Positions 43,463 through 51,715 of a stretch of 64,000 nucleotides of DNA are shown piece by piece. The translations under genes were made by a program, and so were the position numbers. The notes beneath the pieces are model-generated. The model had not been told where the DNA came from, did no database searches, and saw only the letters and a program-made list of their open reading frames with translations. The DNA comes from Desulfosporosinus meridiei DSM 13257. GTDB taxonomy: Bacteria > Bacillota > Desulfitobacteriia > Desulfitobacteriales > Desulfitobacteriaceae. Every line of letters begins with the position of its first letter. Within the stretch, counting starts at the first letter, position 1. Location of the stretch: the NCBI RefSeq assembly GCF_000231385.2, contig NC_018515.1:3306501-3370500 (forward strand), written 5' to 3'.

Positions 43463-44422
43463 ATGATGAAAAGCGTTTTAAACAAGGAACTCCAGGGAAG
43501 CGGGAGAATTTCTCCTCTTCTTTCAAGAGGACAATTTACGGCCAATTTGGCGATGCTTGCGGTAATAATAGTTTGGGGAATTTCCTATGTTAGTATTAAA
43601 GTAGCGGTTGTTGAAATCCCCCCCATAACAATGGCACTTATCCGTTTTGCGATGGCTTCCTTGATGCTCTGGATTATCATTCGGAGGGTTGAACCCCAGG
43701 CGAAGCTACATAAATCCGATCTGCCTAAAATGGTTTTAGGCGGAATTTTTGGCATCACCCTTTATTTCATCTTTGAGAACATCGGAGTCAAATTTTCTAC
43801 AGCAACAAATGCTTCACTGATTGTCTCTGTTGTTCCAGTTATTACAATTGTATTAGATGTACTGTTTTTTAAAGGCAGATTATCGTTTCTGAAACTACTG
43901 GGAGTTATAATAGCTGTCGGGGGCTCTTACCTGGCTGTTACAGGCAATGGCAGCGTTGAACTGAATTCCAGCCATTTTCTTGGCAATCTATTAATGATTA
44001 GTGCAATGCTATCCTGGGCATTTTTCACTTTGGTTAATAAGTCCCTGCAAGGAAAATATTCCGGTTTATTTTTGACGACTTACCAAACTATCTTTGGAAC
44101 CTTATTTTTTATTCCTTTGTCACTTTTAGAGTATAAAGAATGGAAACCCTTTTCTCTTACCGCTTTAAGTAATCTTTTGTTTCTGGCAGTTTTCTGCTCC
44201 GTTGTCGGCTATTTATTATACATATATGCCCTAAAACGTTTGGACGTGGCTCTAACCACAATCTATTTAAATCTGATCCCTGTTGTTGGAGTGCTCAGCG
44301 GTTACCTCTTTTTGAAGGAAAGCGTTCTGCCCATCCAGCTTATCGGTGGCTTAATAACTCTTTTTGCCATAGTCATTATCAATTTTGAATTGCTAACCAT
44401 GAGAAGACTTCCTTCTCAGTAG
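43463..44422 (+). CDS. EamA-family (DMT) transporter
   Basis: Membrane protein of 319 aa with ten helices in two EamA repeats. Signatures: VIIVWGISYVSIKVAV at the start of repeat one, ENIGVKFSTATNASLIVSVVPV, and LDVALTTIYLNLIPVVGVLSGYLFLKE in repeat two (in part). A likely exporter of amino acids or other metabolites; the substrate is unknown. AGAGGT precedes the first of two adjacent ATG codons. No operon partner. Confidence 0.93.
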   Translation: MMKSVLNKELQGSGRISPLLSRGQFTANLAMLAVIIVWGISYVSIKVAVVEIPPITMALIRFAMASLMLWIIIRRVEPQAKLHKSDLPKMVLGGIFGITLYFIFENIGVKFSTATNASLIVSVVPVITIVLDVLFFKGRLSFLKLLGVIIAVGGSYLAVTGNGSVELNSSHFLGNLLMISAMLSWAFFTLVNKSLQGKYSGLFLTTYQTIFGTLFFIPLSLLEYKEWKPFSLTALSNLLFLAVFCSVVGYLLYIYALKRLDVALTTIYLNLIPVVGVLSGYLFLKESVLPIQLIGGLITLFAIVIINFELLTMRRLPSQ

Positions 44423-44517
44423 CGCATTCTCTTCTAATTCATTTGGTTTAATCTCCTTCGTGCAGAAAGCGATAGTGCCAAAAAATCAAAATCTATTCAG
44501 CTAATTAGGACATGTTA

Positions 44518-44561
44518 AAGCTAGGCTAGGTTCAGAGGTTACTTCTGAGCCAGCCTAGCTT
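44518..44561. terminator. Long hairpin between EamA gene and DUF3795 remnant
   Basis: Outer arms AAGCTAGGCT and AGCCTAGCTT pair perfectly and inner arms GGTTCAGA/TCTGAGCC nearly so. There is no long T-run, so a two-way terminator is likely but not certain. Confidence 0.6.
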
Positions 44562-44641
44562 AATTAATTTATCTCTGCCCTTCTCTCGGAAAAAGGGTTT
44601 AACCCCTTTGCAGGTTCTTGGTTTTCTGTCTAGCTTGAAGA

Positions 44642-44932
44642 TTACTCGACTTTGGAAATATGACTTACAATAGCCTCCTTGTTCATTCCCACATAAGCAC
44701 AACTTGGGTCATTTCCACATTTTCTGCAAACCAAATCATAAGCAGAGTTTAGTGTGTGACATTTTGGACAGGAATAATGCTCACTCATTTCTCTAGCCCA
44801 TTGTTCATACCCCACATCTCTGATTCTTTGGTGTGATTGCCATAAATCAAGTCTATGGGGTTTGAGAGCTTGGAAGGTTTTAATTTCTTTACAGGGAAAT
44901 TCTTCACATTCACCACAAAACTCGATGGCTCT
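44642..44932 (-). pseudogene. DUF3795 protein, C-terminal remnant
   Basis: An open stretch of 96 codons with no start signal encodes the second half of a DUF3795 protein: FCGECEEFPCKEIKTFQALK, then LDLWQSHQRIRDVGYEQW, and a zinc-ribbon-like tail with CPKCHTLNSAYDLVCRKCGN. An in-frame TAG at 44933-44935 and the end of the diguanylate cyclase gene 15 bases away replace the missing N-terminal half with its own Cys-rich region. It looks like a gene cut by a rearrangement. Confidence 0.65.
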
Positions 44933-44947
44933 CTAATTCCTCCGACA

Positions 44948-46096
44948 TCAAAGCTCACCTCTACCAACTGACAGTTCTTGCTTTTTATTATTATACATGA
45001 GGGTATCAATGTGATTAAAAAAATCATCAGATTTCATTTTAGAATTGTAATCATAGATATCATATCCCATTGAAAAGCTTAGCTTATAAGGCTTTATGCT
45101 GCTCTCATTGAACTCTTCAATATTACTACTTATTCTGTTAACTGCCTGCTTTAGCAACTCCCTATTATTGATGTCCATGATAACAACAAATTCGTCTCCG
45201 CCAAACCTTGCAACAAAATCGTTTAGACGCAGACTTTTTCTTAGTATCCCAACTGTATCTTTTAATGCTTCATCTCCGGTTTCATGACCAAACTTGTCAT
45301 TGATTGATTTGAAATCATTTAAATCAATCAAGATAGCGGAGAATGATTTTCCGTCGGAACTATTTCTAATTTTCCCATTGATATATCCATCCAGCTGTCT
45401 TCGATTATAAACTCCAGTGAGATAATCAGTATTTAATCCTCGATCTTGGATGTTAAAATATATAATTAGAAGAGACAACATCATGCCTGTCCAATTATAT
45501 GTTACTCCATAACAGAGCATCTGAATCGAAGTTCCAATGGTTTGAGGAATAAAAAACAACAGAAGTGAATAATAATGACGTTTTTCAATCAAGCTCCGAT
45601 TTATAAGGACATAAAAAAAAGAATAGACTAACAACAAATAACAATAAACAACATGAACCCAAAAATACTCTCCTCGATGATAGATATTTCCTGTATCAAC
45701 AATGAAAAACCAGCCTGTGAAAAGACTCATTACCGATATCATAGCGTTGATAACTATAAAAGCCACCAACACACGGGTTGCCTTAAATATTCGCTTTTCA
45801 TCCCTAAATATATGAAAATTGGAATATATCACCCACAGCGAGGGGGCTACCGGCACTAAAATATAGAGCAATAGATTAAATCCAGTATTGGATATTAGGT
45901 TCAGAGTACCCGGTAGTCCATTGAAAACCCAAGCCAAGATGTCGACAATAATTAAAACCATATTGGCCTGTATCATGTAAATGAATAGCCTATAGTGCAT
46001 AAATACCTTTTCTGAACGATTGTATACATTGATATATATCAATACTAAAATGATAAATGAAATAATGCTGGAATCCAATGTTTTTAATGTTACCAT
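44948..46096 (-). CDS. Membrane-bound diguanylate cyclase
   Basis: Protein of 382 aa: seven predicted helices (about residues 10-215) and a C-terminal GGDEF domain. The active site FGGDEFVVIM is intact and is preceded by RLND, an inhibitory-site RxxD motif nine residues upstream. The metal site also shows LIDLNDFKSINDKFGHETGDEAL. It should synthesise cyclic-di-GMP in response to an unknown signal sensed in the membrane. The ATG at 46096 follows GAGGTG; an upstream in-frame ATG at 46108 has no such signal. Confidence 0.92.
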   Translation of the reverse strand: MVTLKTLDSSIISFIILVLIYINVYNRSEKVFMHYRLFIYMIQANMVLIIVDILAWVFNGLPGTLNLISNTGFNLLLYILVPVAPSLWVIYSNFHIFRDEKRIFKATRVLVAFIVINAMISVMSLFTGWFFIVDTGNIYHRGEYFWVHVVYCYLLLVYSFFYVLINRSLIEKRHYYSLLLFFIPQTIGTSIQMLCYGVTYNWTGMMLSLLIIYFNIQDRGLNTDYLTGVYNRRQLDGYINGKIRNSSDGKSFSAILIDLNDFKSINDKFGHETGDEALKDTVGILRKSLRLNDFVARFGGDEFVVIMDINNRELLKQAVNRISSNIEEFNESSIKPYKLSFSMGYDIYDYNSKMKSDDFFNHIDTLMYNNKKQELSVGRGEL

Positions 46097-46108
46097 TAAA
46101 CACCTCAC

Positions 46109-46639
46109 ACTCTCACTCTCAGGTGTAAAAAATCGGCTTAATTGGGTATTATTAAAAAGTCCTTATCTGCTATATTATATGTGAAGTACTATAGACCTTC
46201 AAGCCATAAGTCCACACAGGGTTAAAGCTAAATAATTTTAAACACCTTCTTTTACGTATCTTTCGTGGTTACGATTCGTTCAATGTCAAAATCTGAAATT
46301 ATTAACCATAACTTTTTTAAGTTCGCTCACCATTAAATAAATAAATACCGAATGCAACGGAACCGGAATGCTACTTCCAACTGAAGTAAAAGAACTCTTG
46401 GAATATATCCTTTCTTAATGAATTAGCAGAATAATATCCGATTATGATTAGAGAATCGATGAGTCTCGAAGTTTTCATTTCCCTTTAAATATAGATGCTA
46501 TATTCATCGCCGTTTGATATCGGAAACAGCAAAAGTTTATAGCATGTAAGTAACTTCTATTTAATTAGAATATTACAAAAATCCGATTGTTAGCCAAATA
46601 CAATAAAGCAGAGCTAAACAACGAATAAGGGGGTGCTCC
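46109..46639. other. Gap upstream of xdhC-like gene
   Basis: About 530 bases, AT-rich. No ORF with a ribosome-binding site, no clear hairpin terminator and no molybdenum-cofactor-type riboswitch could be recognised, although the next gene belongs to molybdoenzyme maturation. One short frame near 46350-46417 ends in LPTEVKELLEYILS and might be a protein tail, but the evidence is too thin to call. Confidence 0.5.
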
Positions 46640-47671
46640 ATGGAGGAAACGATTATAAATGCTGTTGTAAAGGCGCAAGCAAAAGCTATACTGGCCACTA
46701 TTATTCGTACTGAGGGCTCTACACCACGTGATTTAGGTACGCAAATGTTGGTTATGGACACCAGCCAAACAATTGGTACTATTGGAGGAGGAACTGCGGA
46801 AAAGCTTATCACCAACAGAGCCTTAGCACTCTTAACATCCAACGAAGAAATTTACGCTGAAATTTTTCACCAAGCCATAAATCCGGAGTCCCACACTGAT
46901 AAGTTTTCAGTTTGTGGGGCTACTATCGATGTTTTATTAGAGCCCATCCAAGATAAGAATTTCTGGCAATTCCTTCAGGATCTTCTGAAAAGGGGAAAAG
47001 ATTCAGTGTTGGTGACTTCTCTGGTTCCGCCTTATTCCAGGAGTATCTTTGATACAAATGGCAATCTTCTCTTGGGGCAACCTCAAAACGAGTTTGTGCT
47101 CTCAGCAATAAAAAGGCAAGAAATCATCTCCGGCAAATCAGCTGAAGTGATTGGAAACAGTGAAGAGTATCGCTGGTTCGTGGATCCAGTCAAAAAAACA
47201 GAGCGCTTATTAATCTTAGGGGCTGGCCACATGGCCAGAGAAGTTGCTTTTTATGCCAAGGCACTGGATTTCCAAGTGTCGGTTATTGACGATCGTCCGA
47301 CATTTGCCCTGCCGGAGTTGTTCTCCTGTGCCCATTCAGTTATCTGCAGTGATTTTGCTGACGGGATCAAGAAGTATGAACCGAACAGGGATACGTATGT
47401 TGTCATTGCTACGAGAAGTCATCCTACGGATGGGGAATGCCTCAAGGAGGTTCTCAACTTTCCGACTAAATATGTTGGTATGCTGGGCAGTACAAAAAAG
47501 ATCGCCGCCATTGTAAACTTCTTGCGAGAGAGAGGGTATTCTTCTCAAGCTCTGGCAAGTTTAAAGGCGCCGATCGGTTTAGATATAAATGCTCAAACCC
47601 CATCCGAAATTGCCATAAGTATTCTGGCAGAGATCATTTCTGTTAAACGATCTCTCTCTTCCCCACAATAA
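46640..47671 (+). CDS. XdhC/CoxI-family molybdenum-cofactor maturation protein
   Basis: Protein of 343 aa. The N-terminal XdhC domain has ATIIRTEGSTPRDLGTQMLV and IGGGTAEKLI; the Cys in SVCGATIDVLLEP is likely the sulfur-carrying or Moco-binding residue. The C-terminal part is an NAD-type Rossmann fold (LLILGAGHMAREVAFYAKAL, then FPTKYVGMLGSTKK). XdhC proteins bind molybdenum cofactor and help insert its sulfurated form into xanthine-dehydrogenase-type enzymes. No such enzyme or mob gene is adjacent, so its client lies elsewhere. GGGGG precedes the ATG. Confidence 0.9.
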   Translation: MEETIINAVVKAQAKAILATIIRTEGSTPRDLGTQMLVMDTSQTIGTIGGGTAEKLITNRALALLTSNEEIYAEIFHQAINPESHTDKFSVCGATIDVLLEPIQDKNFWQFLQDLLKRGKDSVLVTSLVPPYSRSIFDTNGNLLLGQPQNEFVLSAIKRQEIISGKSAEVIGNSEEYRWFVDPVKKTERLLILGAGHMAREVAFYAKALDFQVSVIDDRPTFALPELFSCAHSVICSDFADGIKKYEPNRDTYVVIATRSHPTDGECLKEVLNFPTKYVGMLGSTKKIAAIVNFLRERGYSSQALASLKAPIGLDINAQTPSEIAISILAEIISVKRSLSSPQ

Positions 47672-47709
47672 GGATCTGAACCTTTTCTCTCAAAAAAATC
47701 TAAAGGGTG

Positions 47710-48237
47710 CTATCCCCTGTATTTTTTAGCTAATCCTTTTAGGAAATTTCTGGCGTATTTATCCCCACACTCTTTGTAATTCTTATGACCTTCCTTTCGT
47801 AAGAGTGCGCCTAATTCTCCTTTGGTTACGATGACTCCGGTTTCTTTTAAGATGTCGATCATGTCTTCACTGGTAAGTGATAGGGCAATTTTCAATTTCT
47901 TAAGCAACATGTTATTAGGATTGTCATTATTTTTCAGCCCCGGCCGTGACCTTTGATCTGGTTTAGGCTCTTGCTTTCCTCTTTTATAGATAATAAAACC
48001 ATTCAAGAATGACTCTAGCGTACTGTTTCTGCATTTTATGTTTTCTTCCTCATCTTCTATGTCGTTAGGTTCGTCAACTTCGTTATAGTAACGATAAACA
48101 TCTTTTGATTTTATGAGCAGCTTTCTCACTGTTTCTTCATCCAGTTCCACTCCACCAAGCTTAAATATCTCTACCATTTCCTTGTCCCTAAAATTTAGAG
48201 CATATCTTAATCTAATTAAGATATCATTATTGTCCAT
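47710..48237 (-). CDS. DUF1456 protein (YehS-like)
   Basis: Protein of 175 aa made of two related DUF1456 repeats: NNDILIRLRYALNFRDKEMVEIF at the start, and MLLKKLKIALSLTSEDMIDILKETG in the second half (in part). A charged linker rich in Glu, Asp and Lys separates them. The fold resembles a winged-helix-like four-helix unit of unknown function. GGAGG precedes the ATG; single gene. Confidence 0.88.
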   Translation of the reverse strand: MDNNDILIRLRYALNFRDKEMVEIFKLGGVELDEETVRKLLIKSKDVYRYYNEVDEPNDIEDEEENIKCRNSTLESFLNGFIIYKRGKQEPKPDQRSRPGLKNNDNPNNMLLKKLKIALSLTSEDMIDILKETGVIVTKGELGALLRKEGHKNYKECGDKYARNFLKGLAKKYRG

Positions 48238-48348
48238 TGCTAAAATCCTCCTAAGTTTTTTCCAACCTTCATTATAGCATGAGACAAAAACAACACCTAT
48301 CCCATGAAGGTACCCACTTTAGTGGAACGGGTGCTTGGAAAAGAGCAC

Positions 48349-48903
48349 CTACTTTTTAAGCAAAGCGGAGAAGCTCTTACCAACTTCAGGCTTCTCAGTA
48401 AGATTAAAGCCTATACTACGGGTTAAATTTAGACAATCATTAAAATCTTTTTCCTTAACATGTCCTTTAGGTTCAGCAATTAGAAGCTTGCCGCCCGGTT
48501 TTAACGCTTTATGTATTTCCAGCAAAAGCCTATCTTTATCGGGAACCTCATGAACCATAGCAAAAGCTAAGGCAAAATCTATTGTACCAGTAAGATCATC
48601 AATGTTCAGTGATTTACTTAAACAAAGCCTTGTTTCTATATTGTTTGTCAAACTTGCCTTCATAGCTCTTCTGTTCAGAGCCGTTAACATTTTTTCTTGA
48701 AGATCAATTGCTAGAACACGCCCTTTATCGCCAACTAGTTTTGCCATAGGCAAACTGAAGTAACCCATTCCACATCCTATGTCTAGAACCGACATCCCTT
48801 TATTGACATGACTCTTTAGTACTTTTTCAGGGCTATGAATAATACTCCTTACAGGATTAAGTAAAAAATAACCTAACCACCATGGGCAAACACTGTTACT
48901 CAT
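48349..48903 (-). CDS. Class I SAM-dependent methyltransferase
   Basis: Methyltransferase of 184 aa. The SAM-binding motif I is VLDIGCGMGYFSLPMAKLVG near residue 35, motif II AIDLQEKML, and motif III PGGKLLIAEPKGHV. The N-terminus SVCPWWLGYFLLNPVR is typical of the UbiE-like group found in anaerobes near metal or corrinoid genes. Substrate unknown. It ends close to the next minus gene's upstream region, with AGGAGAT as its ribosome-binding site. Confidence 0.88.
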   Translation of the reverse strand: MSNSVCPWWLGYFLLNPVRSIIHSPEKVLKSHVNKGMSVLDIGCGMGYFSLPMAKLVGDKGRVLAIDLQEKMLTALNRRAMKASLTNNIETRLCLSKSLNIDDLTGTIDFALAFAMVHEVPDKDRLLLEIHKALKPGGKLLIAEPKGHVKEKDFNDCLNLTRSIGFNLTEKPEVGKSFSALLKK

Positions 48904-49291
48904 ACATAAGATCTCCTCTCATATTTAAGCTTCTAATCTCGGAAAAGTCCCTATTAATTACTAACCAACCGTCCGGTTAATAAGCCACTTCAATATTCCT
49001 CTTGAAGCAAGGGGTGTTGAAGAAATTAAAGCCAAGCCCGAAAAGTCATTGTCAGCTTTAAAGCTTAGGAGCTAAATGAGTCTGACGAAAGGACTCTAAA
49101 CCCTCACATGTCAAGAGAACTATTTTTTTCTTCCCTCACACCAAGCAATGGATAAGTTACGGGACTGGAGTTCATCAAAAGCCAATTCACTCCTTCAGGA
49201 TAATTGCATATTATGTATTCTCATATTAGTTCCTATTCCAGCCGAGATGGCATTTCACTTAATTTCGAACCGTTGATGAAGGAGAGTAGAT
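48904..49291. other. Divergent gap between methyltransferase and radical SAM genes
   Basis: About 390 bases. No gene is supported. ACCAACCGTCCGGTTAAT near 48961 has the look of a TetR-type half-palindrome, but no regulator gene is adjacent. Promoters for both flanking genes are expected here. Confidence 0.45.
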
Positions 49292-50653
49292 ATGAGAAGA
49301 ATCAAGGAGTTTATTTACACCTTTGCTTTTAAGAGAGCTTTAGGTTATGCCGAGAAAAATAGACTAAAAGATATGAATATGATTCTAAATTTATTTAGTA
49401 GAATTGCTCGTGATGAAGATTTTAAAACGGCCATAAGATATTTACAAACCTATGCAGTGGATTCTGCCAGTAGTTTTAATAAGCTATTTGACGCTGTATT
49501 TACCCAGCTTACTCCTAATGTTCGCAATAAGTTCCTGACAAACTTTTTTATCAAAGCAACTTTGCTTGGACGAGAAAAGGCACTGAAAACTGCTAAATTA
49601 CATGATTGTAATATTCCTTGGACAATTTTGATGGATCCAACCTCGTCATGTAATCTAAAATGCATAGGATGTTGGGCCAGTGAATATGATCAGCATCATT
49701 CATTATCCTTTGATGAACTAGACAATATCATTGAGCAAGGGAAAAAGCTAGGCATCTTTATGTATCTCTACTCTGGCGGAGAACCCTTAATCAGAAAAAA
49801 TGATTTGATTGCCTTAGCGGAAAAACATCAAGACTGTGCTTTTTTAGCCTTTACTAATGGTACCTTGGTAGATGAGGATTTTGCTCAGGAATTAGTCCGA
49901 GTTGGTAATTTTGTACTGGCTTTCAGTATTGAAGGGATCGGAGAAGCCACGGATCAGCGCCGAGGGATTGGAACCTATGACAAAGTTATTAAGTCCATGG
50001 ATTTATTGAAAGAGGCAGGTGCAGGGTTTGGTTATTCCTCCTGCTACCATCGCCAAAACACGGATACGGTAGCTTCTGATGAATTTGTAGACCTGATGAT
50101 TGAAAAAGGCTGTCTTTTTGCATGGTACTTCACCTATGTTCCCGTGGGAAAAAATGCTGCTCTGGATTTAATTGCCCTGCCGGAGCAACGAGAGTATATG
50201 TATCATAGGATTCGAGAAATCAGAAATACTAAACCTATATTTGCCTTGGATTTTTGGAATGACGGAGAATATGTTGAAGGGTGTATTGCAGGCGGACGTA
50301 ACTATTTTCATATTAATGCCCATGGAGATATCGAACCTTGCGCTTTCATTCATTATTCTGATACCAACATCCGTGTCAACAGTATATTAGAGGCCTTAAA
50401 ATCCCCCCTATTTGCCCAATATCGTAAAAATCAGCCCTTTAATCAGAACCATTTGCGCCCTTGTCCTCTTATGGACAATCCGGATAAATTAAGAATGATG
50501 GTCAATAAATCCGGAGCTCATTCCACTCAAGTTCTGGACTTGGAAAGTGTAGAGGAATTGACGAAAAAACTTCAGGATGTTTCATCCGCTTGGGGAGAAG
50601 TTGCCGATAAGATTTGGGAGCAAGCTCAGACTTCTAAGAAAGCAGAGGACTGA
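49292..50653 (+). CDS. Radical SAM protein with SPASM-like domain
   Basis: Radical SAM enzyme of 453 aa. About 105 helical residues precede the [4Fe-4S]-SAM motif C120xxxC124xxC127 (SSCNLKCIGCW), followed by YSGGEPLIRKNDL (GGE motif). The C-terminal part shows CIAGGRNYFHINAHGDIEPCAFIHYSD and a later CPLMDNP, the SPASM/Twitch arrangement that binds extra Fe-S clusters. Such enzymes modify peptides or make cofactors. No precursor peptide gene was recognised beside it, so the substrate is unknown. The preceding AAGGAGA is the ribosome-binding site. Confidence 0.9.
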   Translation: MRRIKEFIYTFAFKRALGYAEKNRLKDMNMILNLFSRIARDEDFKTAIRYLQTYAVDSASSFNKLFDAVFTQLTPNVRNKFLTNFFIKATLLGREKALKTAKLHDCNIPWTILMDPTSSCNLKCIGCWASEYDQHHSLSFDELDNIIEQGKKLGIFMYLYSGGEPLIRKNDLIALAEKHQDCAFLAFTNGTLVDEDFAQELVRVGNFVLAFSIEGIGEATDQRRGIGTYDKVIKSMDLLKEAGAGFGYSSCYHRQNTDTVASDEFVDLMIEKGCLFAWYFTYVPVGKNAALDLIALPEQREYMYHRIREIRNTKPIFALDFWNDGEYVEGCIAGGRNYFHINAHGDIEPCAFIHYSDTNIRVNSILEALKSPLFAQYRKNQPFNQNHLRPCPLMDNPDKLRMMVNKSGAHSTQVLDLESVEELTKKLQDVSSAWGEVADKIWEQAQTSKKAED

Positions 50654-50733
50654 TCCAGTTAACCCTACTATTAGGCCAACCCTCAAATTCGAATTTAAAA
50701 CCATTGACGATTTCGTCTTAAATTCCACTAAAT

Positions 50734-50775
50734 AAGCCTCCTCCTGCAGCTGTTTAAAGTCTACAGAAGGAGGCC
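50734..50775. terminator. Two-way terminator between radical SAM gene and cooC
   Basis: GCCTCCT (50736-50742) pairs with AGGAGGC (50768-50774), with partial pairing inside. T-rich stretches follow on the plus side. Confidence 0.75.
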
Positions 50776-50796
50776 TATTCTTTTAAAGTTGGTGTT

Positions 50797-51585
50797 CTAC
50801 CTAAGCAAAGAATCAATTTTCTCTTTTATCTTTTCAGCTTCCTGAACAAAGCTTTCGCTTAGATCAAAGAGGTTTTTGCCACGAAAGTCAGCTTCTACAA
50901 CAACTGGATCATAGGGAAAATGCCCTAAAATCGGCAGAAAGTTAATCTCTTGTTCAAGCTCAGCCAATTGCCCTTGATGCACTTTGTTAACGACGGCGTA
51001 AACATTTTGAACTCCTAGGTCATTGGCAAGTTTTACTACTGCCTGAGCCGTCTCAATACTGCGTCGTCCTGGTTCCACCACAACAATAAAGGCATCCACA
51101 CCCCTGGCTGTCCCCCGTCCAAAATGCTCAAGTCCTGCTTCCATATCTAAAATCGCAATTTCATTTCTTTCCAGGACAATATGATCCAAGAGACTCTTTA
51201 AGAGAGTATTTTCCGGGCAGGCACAGCCGGTTCCTCCTTGGGTAATTGACCCCATCCGCAAAAGTTTAATTCCCCGATATTTTGCAACATAGGTATCCGG
51301 AATGTCCTCCACCTGGGGATTAAGGCTGTAAATCGCTCCAATCGTTCCCGGTTCTGCTCCGGTACGTTCTTTGATAAGTTTTCGCTCTTCAGAAATAGGG
51401 GTTAGCTTTGCCAACATTTCTGGAGGAAAGCCTAAAGCCGTTCCCAAATTGGCATCCGGGTCAGCATCTACCGCCAGAACTCTCTGCCCATCTCGAGCGT
51501 ATAGATAGCATAGTAGTGACGACAACGTCGTTTTACCCACTCCACCTTTACCGGAAATGGCAATCTTAAGGCTTTTTTCTCGCAT
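50797..51585 (-). CDS. cooC: CO dehydrogenase maturation ATPase
   Basis: CooC of 262 aa, the MinD/ParA-like ATPase that inserts nickel into the C-cluster of CO dehydrogenase. The deviant Walker A is SGKGGVGKTTLSS at residues 11-23, and the Asp of Walker A' is in AVDADPDANLG. The CxC motif (GTGCACPE, in the dimer interface, binding nickel or zinc) is present. It follows cooS by 130 bases on the same strand and is probably co-transcribed with it. GGGGTGAG precedes the ATG. Confidence 0.95.
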   Translation of the reverse strand: MREKSLKIAISGKGGVGKTTLSSLLCYLYARDGQRVLAVDADPDANLGTALGFPPEMLAKLTPISEERKLIKERTGAEPGTIGAIYSLNPQVEDIPDTYVAKYRGIKLLRMGSITQGGTGCACPENTLLKSLLDHIVLERNEIAILDMEAGLEHFGRGTARGVDAFIVVVEPGRRSIETAQAVVKLANDLGVQNVYAVVNKVHQGQLAELEQEINFLPILGHFPYDPVVVEADFRGKNLFDLSESFVQEAEKIKEKIDSLLR

Positions 51586-51715
51586 ATACTCACCCCGTTA
51601 TGAATAGTAGGCTCCCACTACTAAATGTGAGAAGGGAGAGCCCCGTTAGTCTGTTTTGTCAATTGTTAATGAGTTCATCAACTCTGAAACTCCCTCTTTA
51701 TGGAGTGGGTGTTCC

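Noticed and set aside
44785-45027. Minus-strand 80-codon frame overlapping the end of the diguanylate cyclase gene
   Set aside because: The neighbouring frame reads as a DUF3795 remnant with real motifs, so this one is an out-of-frame shadow.
46350-46417. Possible protein tail ending in LPTEVKELLEYILS
   Set aside because: Too short, no family recognised, and no start signal.
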